From positions 184,707 to 248,706 of the forward strand of contig LDJB01000001.1 in the NCBI GenBank assembly GCA_001028815.1: a DNA stretch of 64,000 nt, written 5' to 3'. The notes beneath the pieces are model-generated. The model did no database searches. It was not told the origin of the DNA and saw nothing but the letters and a program-made list of their open reading frames with translations. Shown piece by piece: positions 25,717 through 36,214 of this stretch (the first letter of the stretch is position 1; each line of letters begins with the position of its first letter). The stretch is from Peptococcaceae bacterium 1109. Lineage in GTDB: Bacteria > Bacillota > Limnochordia > Darwinibacteriales > Darwinibacteriaceae. The position numbers and the translations under genes were made by a program.

Positions 25717-26820
25717 ATGGCACAGACGAAGCTTAGAGTTGGTATCATCGGTTGTGGCGGTATTGCAAATGGCAAGCACATGCCCGCCCTGGCCAAGCTG
25801 GACACTGTGGAAATGGTGGCATTTTGCGATACCCGTGAGGAACGGGCTGTGAAGGCCGCTAAAGATTATGGTACTGCCGATGCAAAAACTTACACGGATT
25901 ACCGTGAGCTTCTAGCAGATGAGACCATTGATGTGGTGCACGTGTGTACCCCTAACAGCTCCCATGCGGAGATTTCTATTGCCGCTCTGGAAGCTGGCAA
26001 ACACGTGATGTGCGAGAAACCCATGGCAAAGACAGCTGCGGAGGCTCGCCGCATGGTGGAAGCGGCAGAACGGACTGGCAAGAAGCTTACCATTGGGTAT
26101 CAAAACCGGCAGCGCGCTGACAGCCAGTATTTGTACAATGCTTGCCGCCGGGGCGACCTGGGCGACATCTACATGGCCAAAGCCCGGGCTATCCGCAGAA
26201 GGGCCGTTCCCACATGGGGTGTTTTCCTTGACAAAGAAAAGCAAGGCGGCGGGCCATTGATCGATATCGGTACCCATGCTCTGGACCTTACCCTGTGGAT
26301 GATGAACAACTACAGGCCGAAGTATGCAGTGGGAACTGTGTATCACAAGCTCGGCCAGCGGGAAAACTCCGCTAATGCTTGGGGCCCCTGGGATCCGAAG
26401 AAGTTCCAGGTGGAGGATTCCGCTTTTGGCTTCATCGTGATGGAAGATGGCGCCACCATTTACCTTGAATCCAGCTGGGCACTGAACTCCCTGGAGGTTG
26501 GGGAAGGCCGGACAATTCTCTGCGGAACCGAAGGTGGAGCAGATATGGAGGATGGCCTCCGCATTAACGGGGAAGAGTTTGGCAAGCTCTATACGAAGAA
26601 GCCAGAGCTTGGTGCAGGCGGCGTAGACTTCTACGAGGGCGATTCTGAATCCCCTGGCGACCGGGAAGCTCGCTTGTGGATTGAAAGCATCTTAGAGGAC
26701 AAAGACCCCGTTGTCCTACCAGAGCAGGCCTTGGTTGTAACGGAGATTCTGGAAGCGATCTATGAATCTGCCCGTACCGGTAAGCCAGTATACTTTGAAA
26801 ACGGCAGGAAGTTGGACTAA
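25717..26820 (+). CDS. Gfo/Idh/MocA family oxidoreductase
   Basis: A 367-residue NAD(P)-dependent dehydrogenase of unknown substrate. The N-terminal Rossmann fold (1-125) has GIIGCGGIANGKHMPAL; the family motif for Lys-containing catalysis is CEKPMAKT near residue 105; the C-terminal alpha/beta domain contains GGGPLIDIGTHALDLTLWM, with the conserved Asp and His of the active site. Members oxidise or reduce sugars, inositols and related compounds. ATG 25717 has GGAGGG 9 nt upstream. It carries its own promoter and terminator and interrupts the otherwise syntenic floA-yqfC order, so it looks like an inserted metabolic gene. No sugar transport or kinase gene is nearby to suggest a substrate. Confidence 0.92.
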   Translation: MAQTKLRVGIIGCGGIANGKHMPALAKLDTVEMVAFCDTREERAVKAAKDYGTADAKTYTDYRELLADETIDVVHVCTPNSSHAEISIAALEAGKHVMCEKPMAKTAAEARRMVEAAERTGKKLTIGYQNRQRADSQYLYNACRRGDLGDIYMAKARAIRRRAVPTWGVFLDKEKQGGGPLIDIGTHALDLTLWMMNNYRPKYAVGTVYHKLGQRENSANAWGPWDPKKFQVEDSAFGFIVMEDGATIYLESSWALNSLEVGEGRTILCGTEGGADMEDGLRINGEEFGKLYTKKPELGAGGVDFYEGDSESPGDREARLWIESILEDKDPVVLPEQALVVTEILEAIYESARTGKPVYFENGRKLD

Positions 26821-26832
26821 ACAGAGCACTAT

Positions 26833-26862
26833 GAGGCGGACTCTTGGAGCCCGCCTCTTTTT
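26833..26862 (+). terminator. Intrinsic terminator of the Gfo/Idh/MocA gene
   Basis: Stem GAGGCGG / CCGCCTC with an inner CTC/GAG pairing, followed by TTTTT. Confidence 0.92.
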
Positions 26863-26920
26863 CGCGCTGTAATTCCTTGGGCAAGTGCGGCATAGGTTTA
26901 GGTGAAGGAGGAGTGGCCGC

Positions 26921-27193
26921 ATGCCCAGGACTATGAAGCTCAAAAGGCACTTTGCTCAGCTGATGGATCTGCCCCCTGAAGCAGTGATGAACACAGCACT
27001 CATCAAGGTGGTAGGCAATCTGGAGATCACTATTTCCAACCATCGCGGCCTGCGCCAGTACACCACCACAGCGGTAAGGGTTGACTCGCCTCAAGGGAGT
27101 ATTGTGGTGAGCGGAGCTGGCCTCTTTATTCAGTACCTCTCCCATGATGAGATCAGAGTGGCCGGGAAGATCACCGGCATTGAACTCGAGTGA
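26921..27193 (+). CDS. yqfC: Sporulation protein YqfC
   Basis: A 90-residue protein of the YqfC/YabP family, one of the conserved sporulation proteins that is made in the mother cell in Bacillus. Recognisable features are the VGNLEITISNHRGLRQYT stretch and the following small beta-rich domain (VRVDSPQGSIVVSG). It has no signal peptide. ATG start with GAAGGAGGAG upstream. It is followed by yqfD after 16 bp, as in Bacillus. It is the first gene after the Gfo/Idh/MocA terminator. Confidence 0.9.
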   Translation: MPRTMKLKRHFAQLMDLPPEAVMNTALIKVVGNLEITISNHRGLRQYTTTAVRVDSPQGSIVVSGAGLFIQYLSHDEIRVAGKITGIELE

Positions 27194-27209
27194 TGGGGAG
27201 GGCGGCGCG

Positions 27210-28379
27210 ATGACCGGGTCTGTTTGGACATGGCTCATAGGATATCTGGTGGTGCGCTTTAAGGGCCTAGAGGTGGAGCGGGCCCTAAACGCCGCGGCTC
27301 AGGCCGGCATCCCTCTCTGGGCAGTTGAACGCCTCACCACTGATATTGTCATAGCTCGCCTGGCTGTGCGCGATTTCCGCAAACTCCGCCCCATCCTGCG
27401 CAGGTACCGGGTTAGGGCCGCCATTTTTGAGCGGGAAGGGTTCCCCTTTGTTTTGAGTGGGCTCAGCCGCAGGTTGTTTTTCATCGGAGGGCTCATCCTA
27501 GCTTGCCTGATTATTCTGTACCTATCATCCTTTGTGTGGTTTATTGAAGTTACAGGGAACGCCGAGATCCCTGCTGAGGATATTCTGAATGCTGCGGTCA
27601 GCTTTGGCCTGGTCAGCGGCTTGCCGAAGCGGGCGCTAAACCCATCGGATTTAGAAGCGGCCTTACTTGGCCGCTTCCCCGACCTTGCTTGGGCTCGCGT
27701 GCGCGTGACAGGCACTAGAGTTGTAATAGAAGTGGTGGAGCGGCAGCGGGAAGAGTACGATCCCAACAGGCACGGGGATATTGTGGCACGGTACGGCGGG
27801 GTAGTGACCGATGTGTTCGTAGCGCGGGGCACGCCTCAGGTACGGGCCGGTGATGAGGTACAGCCTGGGGACGTGCTTATTTCCGGAACGTATTACGACC
27901 GGGGGGGTAGAAGGCAAGAGGGAAGAGCCCAGGGCGCGGTGTGGGCACAGGTGTGGCGGGAGTCCTTCGCTGAGGCCTCCTTGCATGAAAGCTACCAGGT
28001 GGACACGGGCCGCACTCGGAAGCAGCTCCGCATCAGGCTCGGGAAGTATCTCGTACCCCTAGGCCCGAGCAAGCCATTTCAGGCCTACCGCACCCAGGAC
28101 CGCCTTTGGCAGCTCAAACTTGGGAAGATCAGCCTACCGGTGCAGTTCGTCCAGCGCACGTTCTTTGAGGTTGAGCACGAGACCCGGTTTCTCCACCGCT
28201 CCGCCGCCGTGGAGCGAGCACTTGAGGAGGCATGGCGCAAGCTCGAGGCCGATGGAGTGGACCGGAGTAAGACAAGCCAAGTGCAGGTGGCCACTGTGGA
28301 CGTCCCTGATGCAGAGGCTGTGCGGGTCATTTTGCGAGTCTACTTGGAGCAGAATATTGGTGAGTTTCAGGAGCACTGA
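27210..28379 (+). CDS. yqfD: Sporulation protein YqfD
   Basis: A 389-residue sporulation membrane protein. A cytoplasmic N-terminus (1-90) is followed by one transmembrane helix (about 92-112, FFIGGLILACLIILYLSSF) and a large extracytoplasmic C-terminal region. The first part of that region (VTGNAEIPAEDIL, FPDLAWARVRVTG) resembles a POTRA-like fold. In Bacillus it belongs to the sigma-E regulon and its exact role is poorly known. ATG 27210 is chosen because GGGGAGGG lies 7 nt upstream; the open frame extends back into yqfC without support. Confidence 0.9.
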   Translation: MTGSVWTWLIGYLVVRFKGLEVERALNAAAQAGIPLWAVERLTTDIVIARLAVRDFRKLRPILRRYRVRAAIFEREGFPFVLSGLSRRLFFIGGLILACLIILYLSSFVWFIEVTGNAEIPAEDILNAAVSFGLVSGLPKRALNPSDLEAALLGRFPDLAWARVRVTGTRVVIEVVERQREEYDPNRHGDIVARYGGVVTDVFVARGTPQVRAGDEVQPGDVLISGTYYDRGGRRQEGRAQGAVWAQVWRESFAEASLHESYQVDTGRTRKQLRIRLGKYLVPLGPSKPFQAYRTQDRLWQLKLGKISLPVQFVQRTFFEVEHETRFLHRSAAVERALEEAWRKLEADGVDRSKTSQVQVATVDVPDAEAVRVILRVYLEQNIGEFQEH

Positions 28380-28383
28380 CAGT

Positions 28384-28412
28384 TTGCATCTGGGTCTCGA
28401 TTTGCTTATAAT
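28384..28412 (+). promoter_or_regulatory. Promoter between yqfD and phoH
   Basis: TTGCAT, 17 bp, TATAAT, starting 5 bp after the yqfD stop. It would allow vegetative expression of the phoH-era genes independently of the sporulation genes upstream. Confidence 0.8.
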
Positions 28413-28449
28413 AATTGCAGACGACATATCTGGGAGGGTTAGTAAAGTA

Positions 28450-29397
28450 TTGACGGAAACCTTCTATCTACGTGATAACGAACAGGCTCAGATTGTGAGC
28501 GGCAAGCATGATGCCCATCTGCGCATGATTGAGGCCGCTCTCAATGTCCGCATTGTCCCTCGTGGGCTGGAGCTGGCCATATCTGGCGATACTACTGAAG
28601 TCTCTAAGGCCGCGTGGGTCCTGCGGAACCTTGCTTCACTGGGCCCCGACCTGACCGGCCATGATGTCCATTATGCGATTAAGCTGGCCGAGACGGGTGA
28701 CAGGACCACCCTCCAGGAGATCAGCGGCGAGACTGTGGTCACAACCCATCGGGGGAAGCAGATCCGCCCCAAGACCACAGGCCAGCGGCGCTACATAAGT
28801 GCCATTGCCGAGAATGATATTGTCTTTGGAATCGGGCCTGCGGGTACAGGCAAGACTTACTTGGCCATGGCCGCGGCTATTGCGGCCTTAAAGCGTAAAG
28901 AAGTGGAGCGCATCATTCTCACCAGGCCCGCGGTGGAGGCCGGGGAACATCTGGGGTTTTTGCCTGGGGATTTGCAGGACAAAGTTGACCCTTACCTCAG
29001 GCCGCTTTACGATGCCCTCTTTGATGTGTTAGGCCAGGAGACGTTCTTGAAGTATCGGGAAAAAGGAATAGTGGAAGTGGCACCCCTTGCTTACATGCGA
29101 GGCCGGACCCTAGATGATTCTTTCATCATCCTGGATGAAGCCCAGAATGCCACGACAGAGCAGATGAAGATGTTTCTAACCCGCTTGGGGTTCGGCTCCA
29201 AGGCAGTGGTAACTGGGGACATTACCCAAGTGGATTTACCTCGTGGGAAGTATTCTGGCCTCATTGCCGTTCAGAAGATCCTCAGGGAAGTGCCTGGGAT
29301 TGCTTTTTGTTACTTCAGGGACAGTGATGTGGTGCGGCATCCGCTAGTTCAGCGGATCATTCAAGCATACCAGGCCTACGAGGAACGGCAGGGTTAG
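28450..29397 (+). CDS. phoH: PhoH-family ATPase (PhoH/YbeZ type)
   Basis: A 315-residue protein with an N-terminal KH-like/RNA-binding segment (1-100) and an ATPase domain resembling the helicase superfamily I core, with Walker A GPAGTGKTYLA and Walker B FIILDEAQNATTEQMK. It is encoded beside ybeY in most bacteria and is linked with rRNA maturation and RNA decay. I chose TTG 28450 with GGGAGGG 11 nt upstream, which gives the usual length; no ATG or GTG lies nearby, and the frame extends back into yqfD without support. It has its own promoter. Confidence 0.93.
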   Translation: MTETFYLRDNEQAQIVSGKHDAHLRMIEAALNVRIVPRGLELAISGDTTEVSKAAWVLRNLASLGPDLTGHDVHYAIKLAETGDRTTLQEISGETVVTTHRGKQIRPKTTGQRRYISAIAENDIVFGIGPAGTGKTYLAMAAAIAALKRKEVERIILTRPAVEAGEHLGFLPGDLQDKVDPYLRPLYDALFDVLGQETFLKYREKGIVEVAPLAYMRGRTLDDSFIILDEAQNATTEQMKMFLTRLGFGSKAVVTGDITQVDLPRGKYSGLIAVQKILREVPGIAFCYFRDSDVVRHPLVQRIIQAYQAYEERQG

Positions 29398-29416
29398 CCG
29401 CCAAAGGAGGATAATT

Positions 29417-31564
29417 GTGGCCAGACAAAAGAGCAGTGCCAGATTCTGGCAGCGATGGGCCGATGTTCTCCGTAAGGGGACAGTGCGGCAGTGGCTGTTG
29501 GGCCTGGTTGTATTCGTTGGCCTATTGGGCGTACTCATGGTGGACCTTTTGCCAACTGGCGTGTCTGTAGAAGTTGGACAGGTCGCCCGCCGTGATATTG
29601 AGGCCCCCCGCACTGCGATCAACAGTGCTGAAACAGAGAGACTTAGGGAAGAGGCAGGGCGCCGAGCCTTGCTGGAAGCCAATGATAACCCAGAGTTTTA
29701 CCGCATCAACCACGCCACCGTGGTGAAGGTGGAGGAGAGTATCACAGCCATCCTCAACCTCCTCCGGACAACTATTCCCGCGCCTGGAGAGGGAGAAGAG
29801 CCCCTGGCTGTTACCGAGGCAGATAGGCGTTTGATCCGGGATTACGGCGTGGACTTGCCTCCCGCGAACTTGGCTCATATCGCGGAACTTAGCCTCCCAG
29901 AATTTGATGTCTTTGCTCAGAATGTGACCGATGCTATCCTGGCCCAGATGAACGAGGAAATCAGCGAAGATGGGCTGCGGGATGCTTGGGATCAGTACGA
30001 GCTGCGCATTGGTGCCAGCAAGATGGACCCACAGCTTGAGCATACAGCCATCGTCTTGGGCCGGCAGCTAATTCAACCCAACTTGGTGATCGATACCAAT
30101 AAAGTTAACCAAGTGCGTGAAGAGGCTATGGCTGCGGTGGAGCCTGTGACCATCATGCGGGGAGAGATTATCCTGCGGAAAGGGGACGTGGTGCGGGAAG
30201 AGCATATCGGCGTCTTGCAGGATCTAGGCTTGATTAAGACCGGCATCGATTACCTCGCCCTGATCGGGCTTGTGGTCCTAGTTGCCCTGATGGTTTACGG
30301 CATGGGGATCTTTGCTTTTCAAAATCGGCCAAGCATCATTGAGAGCGAAGGGAAAATCGCCCTCCTTGGTGTGATTATCCTTGTTGTTGCCATAGTAGGC
30401 AAGATCCTGTCACTGATTCACTGGCCCCTAGCCCCATATCTAGCTCCCACCGCATGGGCGGGGCTGCTCCTTACCCTTTTGGTGGACTCCAAACTCGCGG
30501 TAACCGCCGTTACTCTGCTGGCAATGGTCCTAGCCGTGATGAATGATTTCAGCTTGAACATAGCGTTCCTAGCCTTGACAGGCGGGTTAACTGCCATCCT
30601 CAGTATTTCAAAAGTGAGCCAGCGGGGAGACCTAATGCGGGCTGGGTTTATCGTAGGAGGAATCAATTTCGCCACTATGGTGGGCCTGGGGCTGATCCAG
30701 CAGGATTCTCGCCTGGTGATCCACAGCTATCTAGGGGTGCTGAACGGCGTCTTTTCGTCCATTACTGCCATCGGAGTCCTTCCTTACTTGGAGAGCCTGT
30801 TTGGCATTACGTCCGCGATTCGTCTCTTGGAACTGTCCAATCCGAACCATCCCTTGTTGCGCAGGATGATGTTGGAAGCGCCAGGCACCTACCACCACAG
30901 CATCCTTGTGGGCAACTTGGCGGAAGCGGCAGCGGAAGCAGTGGGAGGCGATGGCCTGCTGGCCCGGGTGGGGGCACACTATCATGATATTGGTAAGCTC
31001 AAGCGCCCCTACTTCTTCGTGGAAAACCAAATCGGCATGGAGAATCCTCATGACAAGATGGCTCCAACGCTGTCTACGTTGATTGTCACTTCCCACGTGA
31101 AAGACGGTTTGGAGCTCGCTCGGGAGTACAAGCTGCCCGATGTGGTTACGCAGTTTATTGCGCAACACCACGGCACTGATCTGGTGAAATTCTTCTATCA
31201 CCGGGCTCTGGAAGCAAATGAAGGAGCCGTGGAGGAACAGGAGTTCCGCTATCCAGGCCCTAAGCCTCAGAGTAAGGAAGTAGCCATCGTTTCCCTCGCA
31301 GATGCCACTGAGGCTGCTGTACGTTCCCTAGCCAAGCCCAATCCCGGCAAAATCGAGGCTTTGGTTCGGAAGATCATTAAGGACCGTCTCAACTCTGGTG
31401 AGTTGGATCAAAGCGATCTCACTTTCCAAGATCTGGACAGAATCGCGAATGCCTTTGTAAAGGTTATTATCGGGATGTTCCACGCTCGGGTCGAATATCC
31501 TGAAGAGGTAACCAAAGAAGATATTGAAGGGAAGCGTGGCCGCGGTGGATCTTCTTCTAAATAA
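29417..31564 (+). CDS. pgpH: Cyclic di-AMP phosphodiesterase PgpH (7TMR-HD family, YqfF)
   Basis: A 715-residue membrane enzyme. One N-terminal helix (about 25-45), an extracellular 7TMR-HDED domain (about 50-275), a block of seven helices (about 280-475) and a cytoplasmic HD domain (about 490-690) with YHHSILVGNLAEAA and the metal-binding HYHDIGKL. PgpH hydrolyses c-di-AMP to pApA and so influences potassium balance and wall stress. GTG start with AAAGGAGG 7 nt upstream. It lies in the conserved phoH-pgpH-ybeY-dgkA order and its 3' end overlaps ybeY. Confidence 0.95.
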   Translation: MARQKSSARFWQRWADVLRKGTVRQWLLGLVVFVGLLGVLMVDLLPTGVSVEVGQVARRDIEAPRTAINSAETERLREEAGRRALLEANDNPEFYRINHATVVKVEESITAILNLLRTTIPAPGEGEEPLAVTEADRRLIRDYGVDLPPANLAHIAELSLPEFDVFAQNVTDAILAQMNEEISEDGLRDAWDQYELRIGASKMDPQLEHTAIVLGRQLIQPNLVIDTNKVNQVREEAMAAVEPVTIMRGEIILRKGDVVREEHIGVLQDLGLIKTGIDYLALIGLVVLVALMVYGMGIFAFQNRPSIIESEGKIALLGVIILVVAIVGKILSLIHWPLAPYLAPTAWAGLLLTLLVDSKLAVTAVTLLAMVLAVMNDFSLNIAFLALTGGLTAILSISKVSQRGDLMRAGFIVGGINFATMVGLGLIQQDSRLVIHSYLGVLNGVFSSITAIGVLPYLESLFGITSAIRLLELSNPNHPLLRRMMLEAPGTYHHSILVGNLAEAAAEAVGGDGLLARVGAHYHDIGKLKRPYFFVENQIGMENPHDKMAPTLSTLIVTSHVKDGLELAREYKLPDVVTQFIAQHHGTDLVKFFYHRALEANEGAVEEQEFRYPGPKPQSKEVAIVSLADATEAAVRSLAKPNPGKIEALVRKIIKDRLNSGELDQSDLTFQDLDRIANAFVKVIIGMFHARVEYPEEVTKEDIEGKRGRGGSSSK

Positions 31565-32009
31565 TGAGCAGTCCCATTATGATATTGAACCCTTCCGGGA
31601 CCTGATTACCCGGGCTTTTCTGGAAGTGTTAGCTCGGGAGGGAGCAGATCCAGATGTGGAAGTTAGCTTGACATTTGTAGATGATGAACAAATCAGGGTC
31701 CTGAATCGGGAGTACCGGGCCAAAGACACAGCCACCGATGTGCTGTCCTTTCCCCAAGATGATGAAGATGGCTTCATGTCTATCCCAGGTATGCCCCAGG
31801 TATTAGGGGATATCGTCATATCCCTTCCCCGGGCCGAGGAGCAGGCGGAAACCTTTGGCCATTCCTTGGAGCGGGAAGTGGTATATTTGGCCGTTCACGG
31901 CCTGCTGCACCTGCTGGGCTTTGACCACGAAGATGAGGAGGGCCGAGCAGAGATGCGCGCCAGGGAAGAGGCGGTAATGGAGGCAATAGGACTGAGGAGA
32001 GGGGAGTAA
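31545..32009 (+). CDS. ybeY: Endoribonuclease YbeY (16S rRNA maturation)
   Basis: A 154-residue zinc-dependent RNase involved in 16S rRNA 3'-end maturation and ribosome quality control. The signature H-G-X-L-H-L-X-G-(Y/F)-D-H is present as HGLLHLLGFDH, holding the three zinc histidines; NREYRAKDTATDVLSFP is another landmark. Three in-frame starts exist (TTG 31524, GTG 31536, GTG 31545); the last is preferred because AAGGGAAG lies 10 nt upstream and the protein begins close to the family start. It overlaps the end of pgpH by 20 bp and abuts the next gene. Confidence 0.94.
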   Translation: MDLLLNNEQSHYDIEPFRDLITRAFLEVLAREGADPDVEVSLTFVDDEQIRVLNREYRAKDTATDVLSFPQDDEDGFMSIPGMPQVLGDIVISLPRAEEQAETFGHSLEREVVYLAVHGLLHLLGFDHEDEEGRAEMRAREEAVMEAIGLRRGE

Positions 32010-33585
<1,576 letters not shown>

Positions 33586-33590
33586 ATGGC

Positions 33591-34478
33591 ATGGGTAAGT
33601 TTCGCTCGGGGTTTGTGGCTGTAGTGGGCCGCCCGAATGTGGGCAAGTCCACTCTGCTCAATGCCCTGATTGGGCAGAAGATCGCGATCGTTTCAGATAA
33701 ACCGCAGACTACCCGGAACACGATTCAGTGCGTGCTCACCACCGCAGAGGCTCAGATTGTCTTCCTAGATACACCAGGAATACATAAACCCCTGCACAAG
33801 CTGGGTGAATACATGGTGGAGTCGGCCTTAAGTGCCCTAAACGAGGTAGATGCGGTTCTGTGGCTGGTGGAAATGGGCAATTGGACTAAGGCTGACGAGC
33901 ATATTCTACGAGAGCTGCAGCCAGTTACGCCGCCCATAGTCTTGGTGGCCAACAAGGCTGATCTGGTTCCAGCTGAGCGGCGGGCGGAGTTTATGGAGCT
34001 GGCAGCAGGCAAGCGCCAATTTGCGGAGCTAGTTGCTGTCTCGGCACTAACAGGCGAGAATTTAAAGGCGCTGGTAGATCTGCTAATAGGATTTTTGCCA
34101 GAGGGGCCGAAGTATTATCCTGATGACTGGATTACAGATCACCCTGAGCGCTTTGTGTTCGCTGAGTTTATCCGTGAAGAGATTCTCAAACTCACTGAAG
34201 AAGAAGTGCCCCATTCGGTTGCCGTGGATGTAGACGAAGTGAAAGAAGACCCACAGAAGAACTTGGTGAGAATCCGGGCCACTATCTATGTGGAGCGGGA
34301 TTCTCAGAAGGGGATTATCATCGGCAAGCAGGGTTCCATGTTGAAAGCCATCGGCACAGGGGCCCGCAAGCAGATCGAAGGGCTTCTCGGGGTACAGGTG
34401 TTTCTTGACCTATGGGTGAAGGTGAAAAAAGACTGGCGCAACAAACCCGGGGCACTGCAGGAATTTGGGTACAAGTAG
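33591..34478 (+). CDS. era: GTPase Era
   Basis: A 295-residue GTPase needed for 30S maturation, binding the 3' end of 16S rRNA. G motifs: GRPNVGKST (G1), DTPGIHKP (G3) and NKADL (G4). The C-terminal KH domain (about 205-290) has IIIGKQGSMLKAIG. Length is typical. It follows the acetyltransferase by 5 bp and ends the yqfC-era block. recO, the usual next gene in Bacillota, is replaced here by sigI. Confidence 0.97.
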   Translation: MGKFRSGFVAVVGRPNVGKSTLLNALIGQKIAIVSDKPQTTRNTIQCVLTTAEAQIVFLDTPGIHKPLHKLGEYMVESALSALNEVDAVLWLVEMGNWTKADEHILRELQPVTPPIVLVANKADLVPAERRAEFMELAAGKRQFAELVAVSALTGENLKALVDLLIGFLPEGPKYYPDDWITDHPERFVFAEFIREEILKLTEEEVPHSVAVDVDEVKEDPQKNLVRIRATIYVERDSQKGIIIGKQGSMLKAIGTGARKQIEGLLGVQVFLDLWVKVKKDWRNKPGALQEFGYK

Positions 34479-34532
34479 CTTACCCTCACAATCCCCTGGG
34501 GCGAGGCGAAAGTTGTCAAGGGAGGAACCAAG

Positions 34533-35279
34533 ATGGCCAAAAGTGCAGTGCGGGCAGAAGAACCGAAACTTGAGCTAGGGGATTTAGTGGCCAAAGCAAG
34601 GGCTGGTGATGATCGAGCACGGGAGAGAATCCTCCATGAGTATCGGCCATTCTTTCTGCGAGTTGCCTCAAGTGTCTGCCGGAAGTATCTGGTTTTAGGC
34701 CGCGATGATGAAGCCAGTATCGCAATGATTGCTTTTAATGAGGCTATTGATGCCTATGATGATACCGCGGGAGCGTCATTTCTCAGCTTTGCGGAAATTG
34801 TCATTAAGCGGCGGATGGTCGATTTCTTTCGGCGCAGGACTAGGCGGCAAGAGGAAGTGCCCATCTCCAGTTTTGAAACTGAAGATAACGAAGATAATGT
34901 GATTAAGAAGATCGAATCCAAAGAGGCAATTGCCACTCTCCAGATCCAGTTAGAGGCGGAGGAACGGCGGGAAGAGATCTTTCGCCTGAATCAGCTTCTC
35001 AGCCACTACGGGATCAGTTTCTCCGATTTGGTGAAGGCCTCCCCAAAACACCAGGATGCTCGTGAACGAGCTCTGGAGGTGGCGAGGATACTGACGAAGG
35101 ATCCGGTGCTGCTGCAGTATCTCACCAGCAAGAAGGCTCTGCCCCTGAAGGAACTCCAGCAGCGGGTGAATGTGAGCCGCAAGACCTTGGAGAGGCAGCG
35201 GAAGTACATAATTGCCTTGACATTGATCTTGATTGGGGAATTCTACTATCTACAGGAGTATCTTAAGAGACCTGAGTAA
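34533..35279 (+). CDS. sigI: RNA polymerase sigma factor SigI
   Basis: A 248-residue sigma-70-like factor of the SigI family. Region 2 (about 20-95) includes YRPFFLRVASSVCRKY, DDEASIAMIAFNEAIDAYD and SFLSFAEIVIKRRMVDFFR; the C-terminal part (180-240) has an unusual helix-turn-helix (LKELQQRVNVSRKTLERQRK) specific for SigI rather than a standard region 4. SigI answers heat stress in Bacillus and polysaccharide signals in cellulolytic Clostridia. ATG start with AAGGGAGG 7 nt upstream. It is followed by its cognate anti-sigma gene rsgI. Confidence 0.94.
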   Translation: MAKSAVRAEEPKLELGDLVAKARAGDDRARERILHEYRPFFLRVASSVCRKYLVLGRDDEASIAMIAFNEAIDAYDDTAGASFLSFAEIVIKRRMVDFFRRRTRRQEEVPISSFETEDNEDNVIKKIESKEAIATLQIQLEAEERREEIFRLNQLLSHYGISFSDLVKASPKHQDARERALEVARILTKDPVLLQYLTSKKALPLKELQQRVNVSRKTLERQRKYIIALTLILIGEFYYLQEYLKRPE

Positions 35280-35293
35280 AGGAGGGAGCCAGT

Positions 35294-36214
35294 GTGCGGA
35301 ACAGAGGGGTTGTCGTGGAGATCGCCAAACGCAATCACATCATCGTCATGACTTCCCGCGGCGAGTTCGTACAGGTTCCATTTAAGAAGCAGGTCTATGT
35401 GGGTCAGGAAGTCTCGTTTAAGCAGAAAGAGCGCATCACGCCGTGGCAGGTAGGTGCGGCTGCCATGTTGTTCCTCGCACTTGTCAGTTCTTGGAACATG
35501 TTCATCGGCAATCTTGTTCCTGGCATGAATACCCCGGCCTTCTTGATCACTCTTGATTTCAATCCCAGCATTGAACTGTCTGTAAGTGAGGCACACAAGG
35601 TGCTGGCCGCCTCCGGTTTGAATGATGATGGCGAGGCTCTCATCAGCCGCATCAATGTGGTAGGCGAACCTCTCACCTTAGCCTTGGAGCGCATCAGCAC
35701 CCAGGCAGAGCAAGACGGTTATTTGCGGCAGGGGGCTGGCGAGATCATTGTCACCATTGCCGCACGGGACAGCCAAGATACCACCTTCGTGGAGCTGAAG
35801 AACAGCCGCACTGGTGACCACAGCAAGTTAGAACAGGCCATCGTGGGAGCTCTTACCCAAAACTCCCTCGCCCAGGTGCGGATATGGCAGGTCCCAACCC
35901 AGGTGTTAGTTGATGCAAAGACCGCGGGCATTACGCCCGCTCGCTATATTGCCATCCGCCAGCAGGCCCAAGCCATAGTCCCCCAGCGCATCGAAGCTCG
36001 CCTTACTACGGCTGAACGCCAAGAGCGGGCCCAAGAGCCGGAGGGCGGCGAGGCTATTGCAGCTGCGGCCGCGTTCGGGTCGGCGCCCCGCCCGGTGCTC
36101 ACCCCACTGCAGTGGACTAACACGGCTTCAGCACACACTGTATCGGATCGGCCGTCCCAACTACCGTTTTCGTTTTCAAACCGTATGAAAGGGGCACTCA
36201 GCTACAGCGAATGA
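35294..36214 (+). CDS. rsgI: Anti-sigma-I factor RsgI-type membrane protein
   Basis: A 306-residue protein: a cytoplasmic RsgI N-domain (1-48) that would hold SigI, one transmembrane helix (about 52-72) and an extracytoplasmic domain. LITLDFNPSIEL (84-95) contains the Asn90-Pro91 step at which RsgI family proteins are known to cleave themselves before regulated intramembrane proteolysis. The rest of the outer part ends at residue 306 without any carbohydrate-binding or glycoside hydrolase domain, unlike clostridial RsgI proteins, so the signal is probably not a polysaccharide. The tail (about 235-306) is Ala/Pro-rich and may be disordered. GTG start 14 bp after sigI. Its stop overlaps the queA start. 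Confidence 0.9.
   Translation: MRNRGVVVEIAKRNHIIVMTSRGEFVQVPFKKQVYVGQEVSFKQKERITPWQVGAAAMLFLALVSSWNMFIGNLVPGMNTPAFLITLDFNPSIELSVSEAHKVLAASGLNDDGEALISRINVVGEPLTLALERISTQAEQDGYLRQGAGEIIVTIAARDSQDTTFVELKNSRTGDHSKLEQAIVGALTQNSLAQVRIWQVPTQVLVDAKTAGITPARYIAIRQQAQAIVPQRIEARLTTAERQERAQEPEGGEAIAAAAAFGSAPRPVLTPLQWTNTASAHTVSDRPSQLPFSFSNRMKGALSYSE

Noticed and set aside
26564-27238. A 224-codon minus-strand frame
   Set aside because: Runs across the Gfo gene end, the terminator and yqfC on the other strand, with no support.
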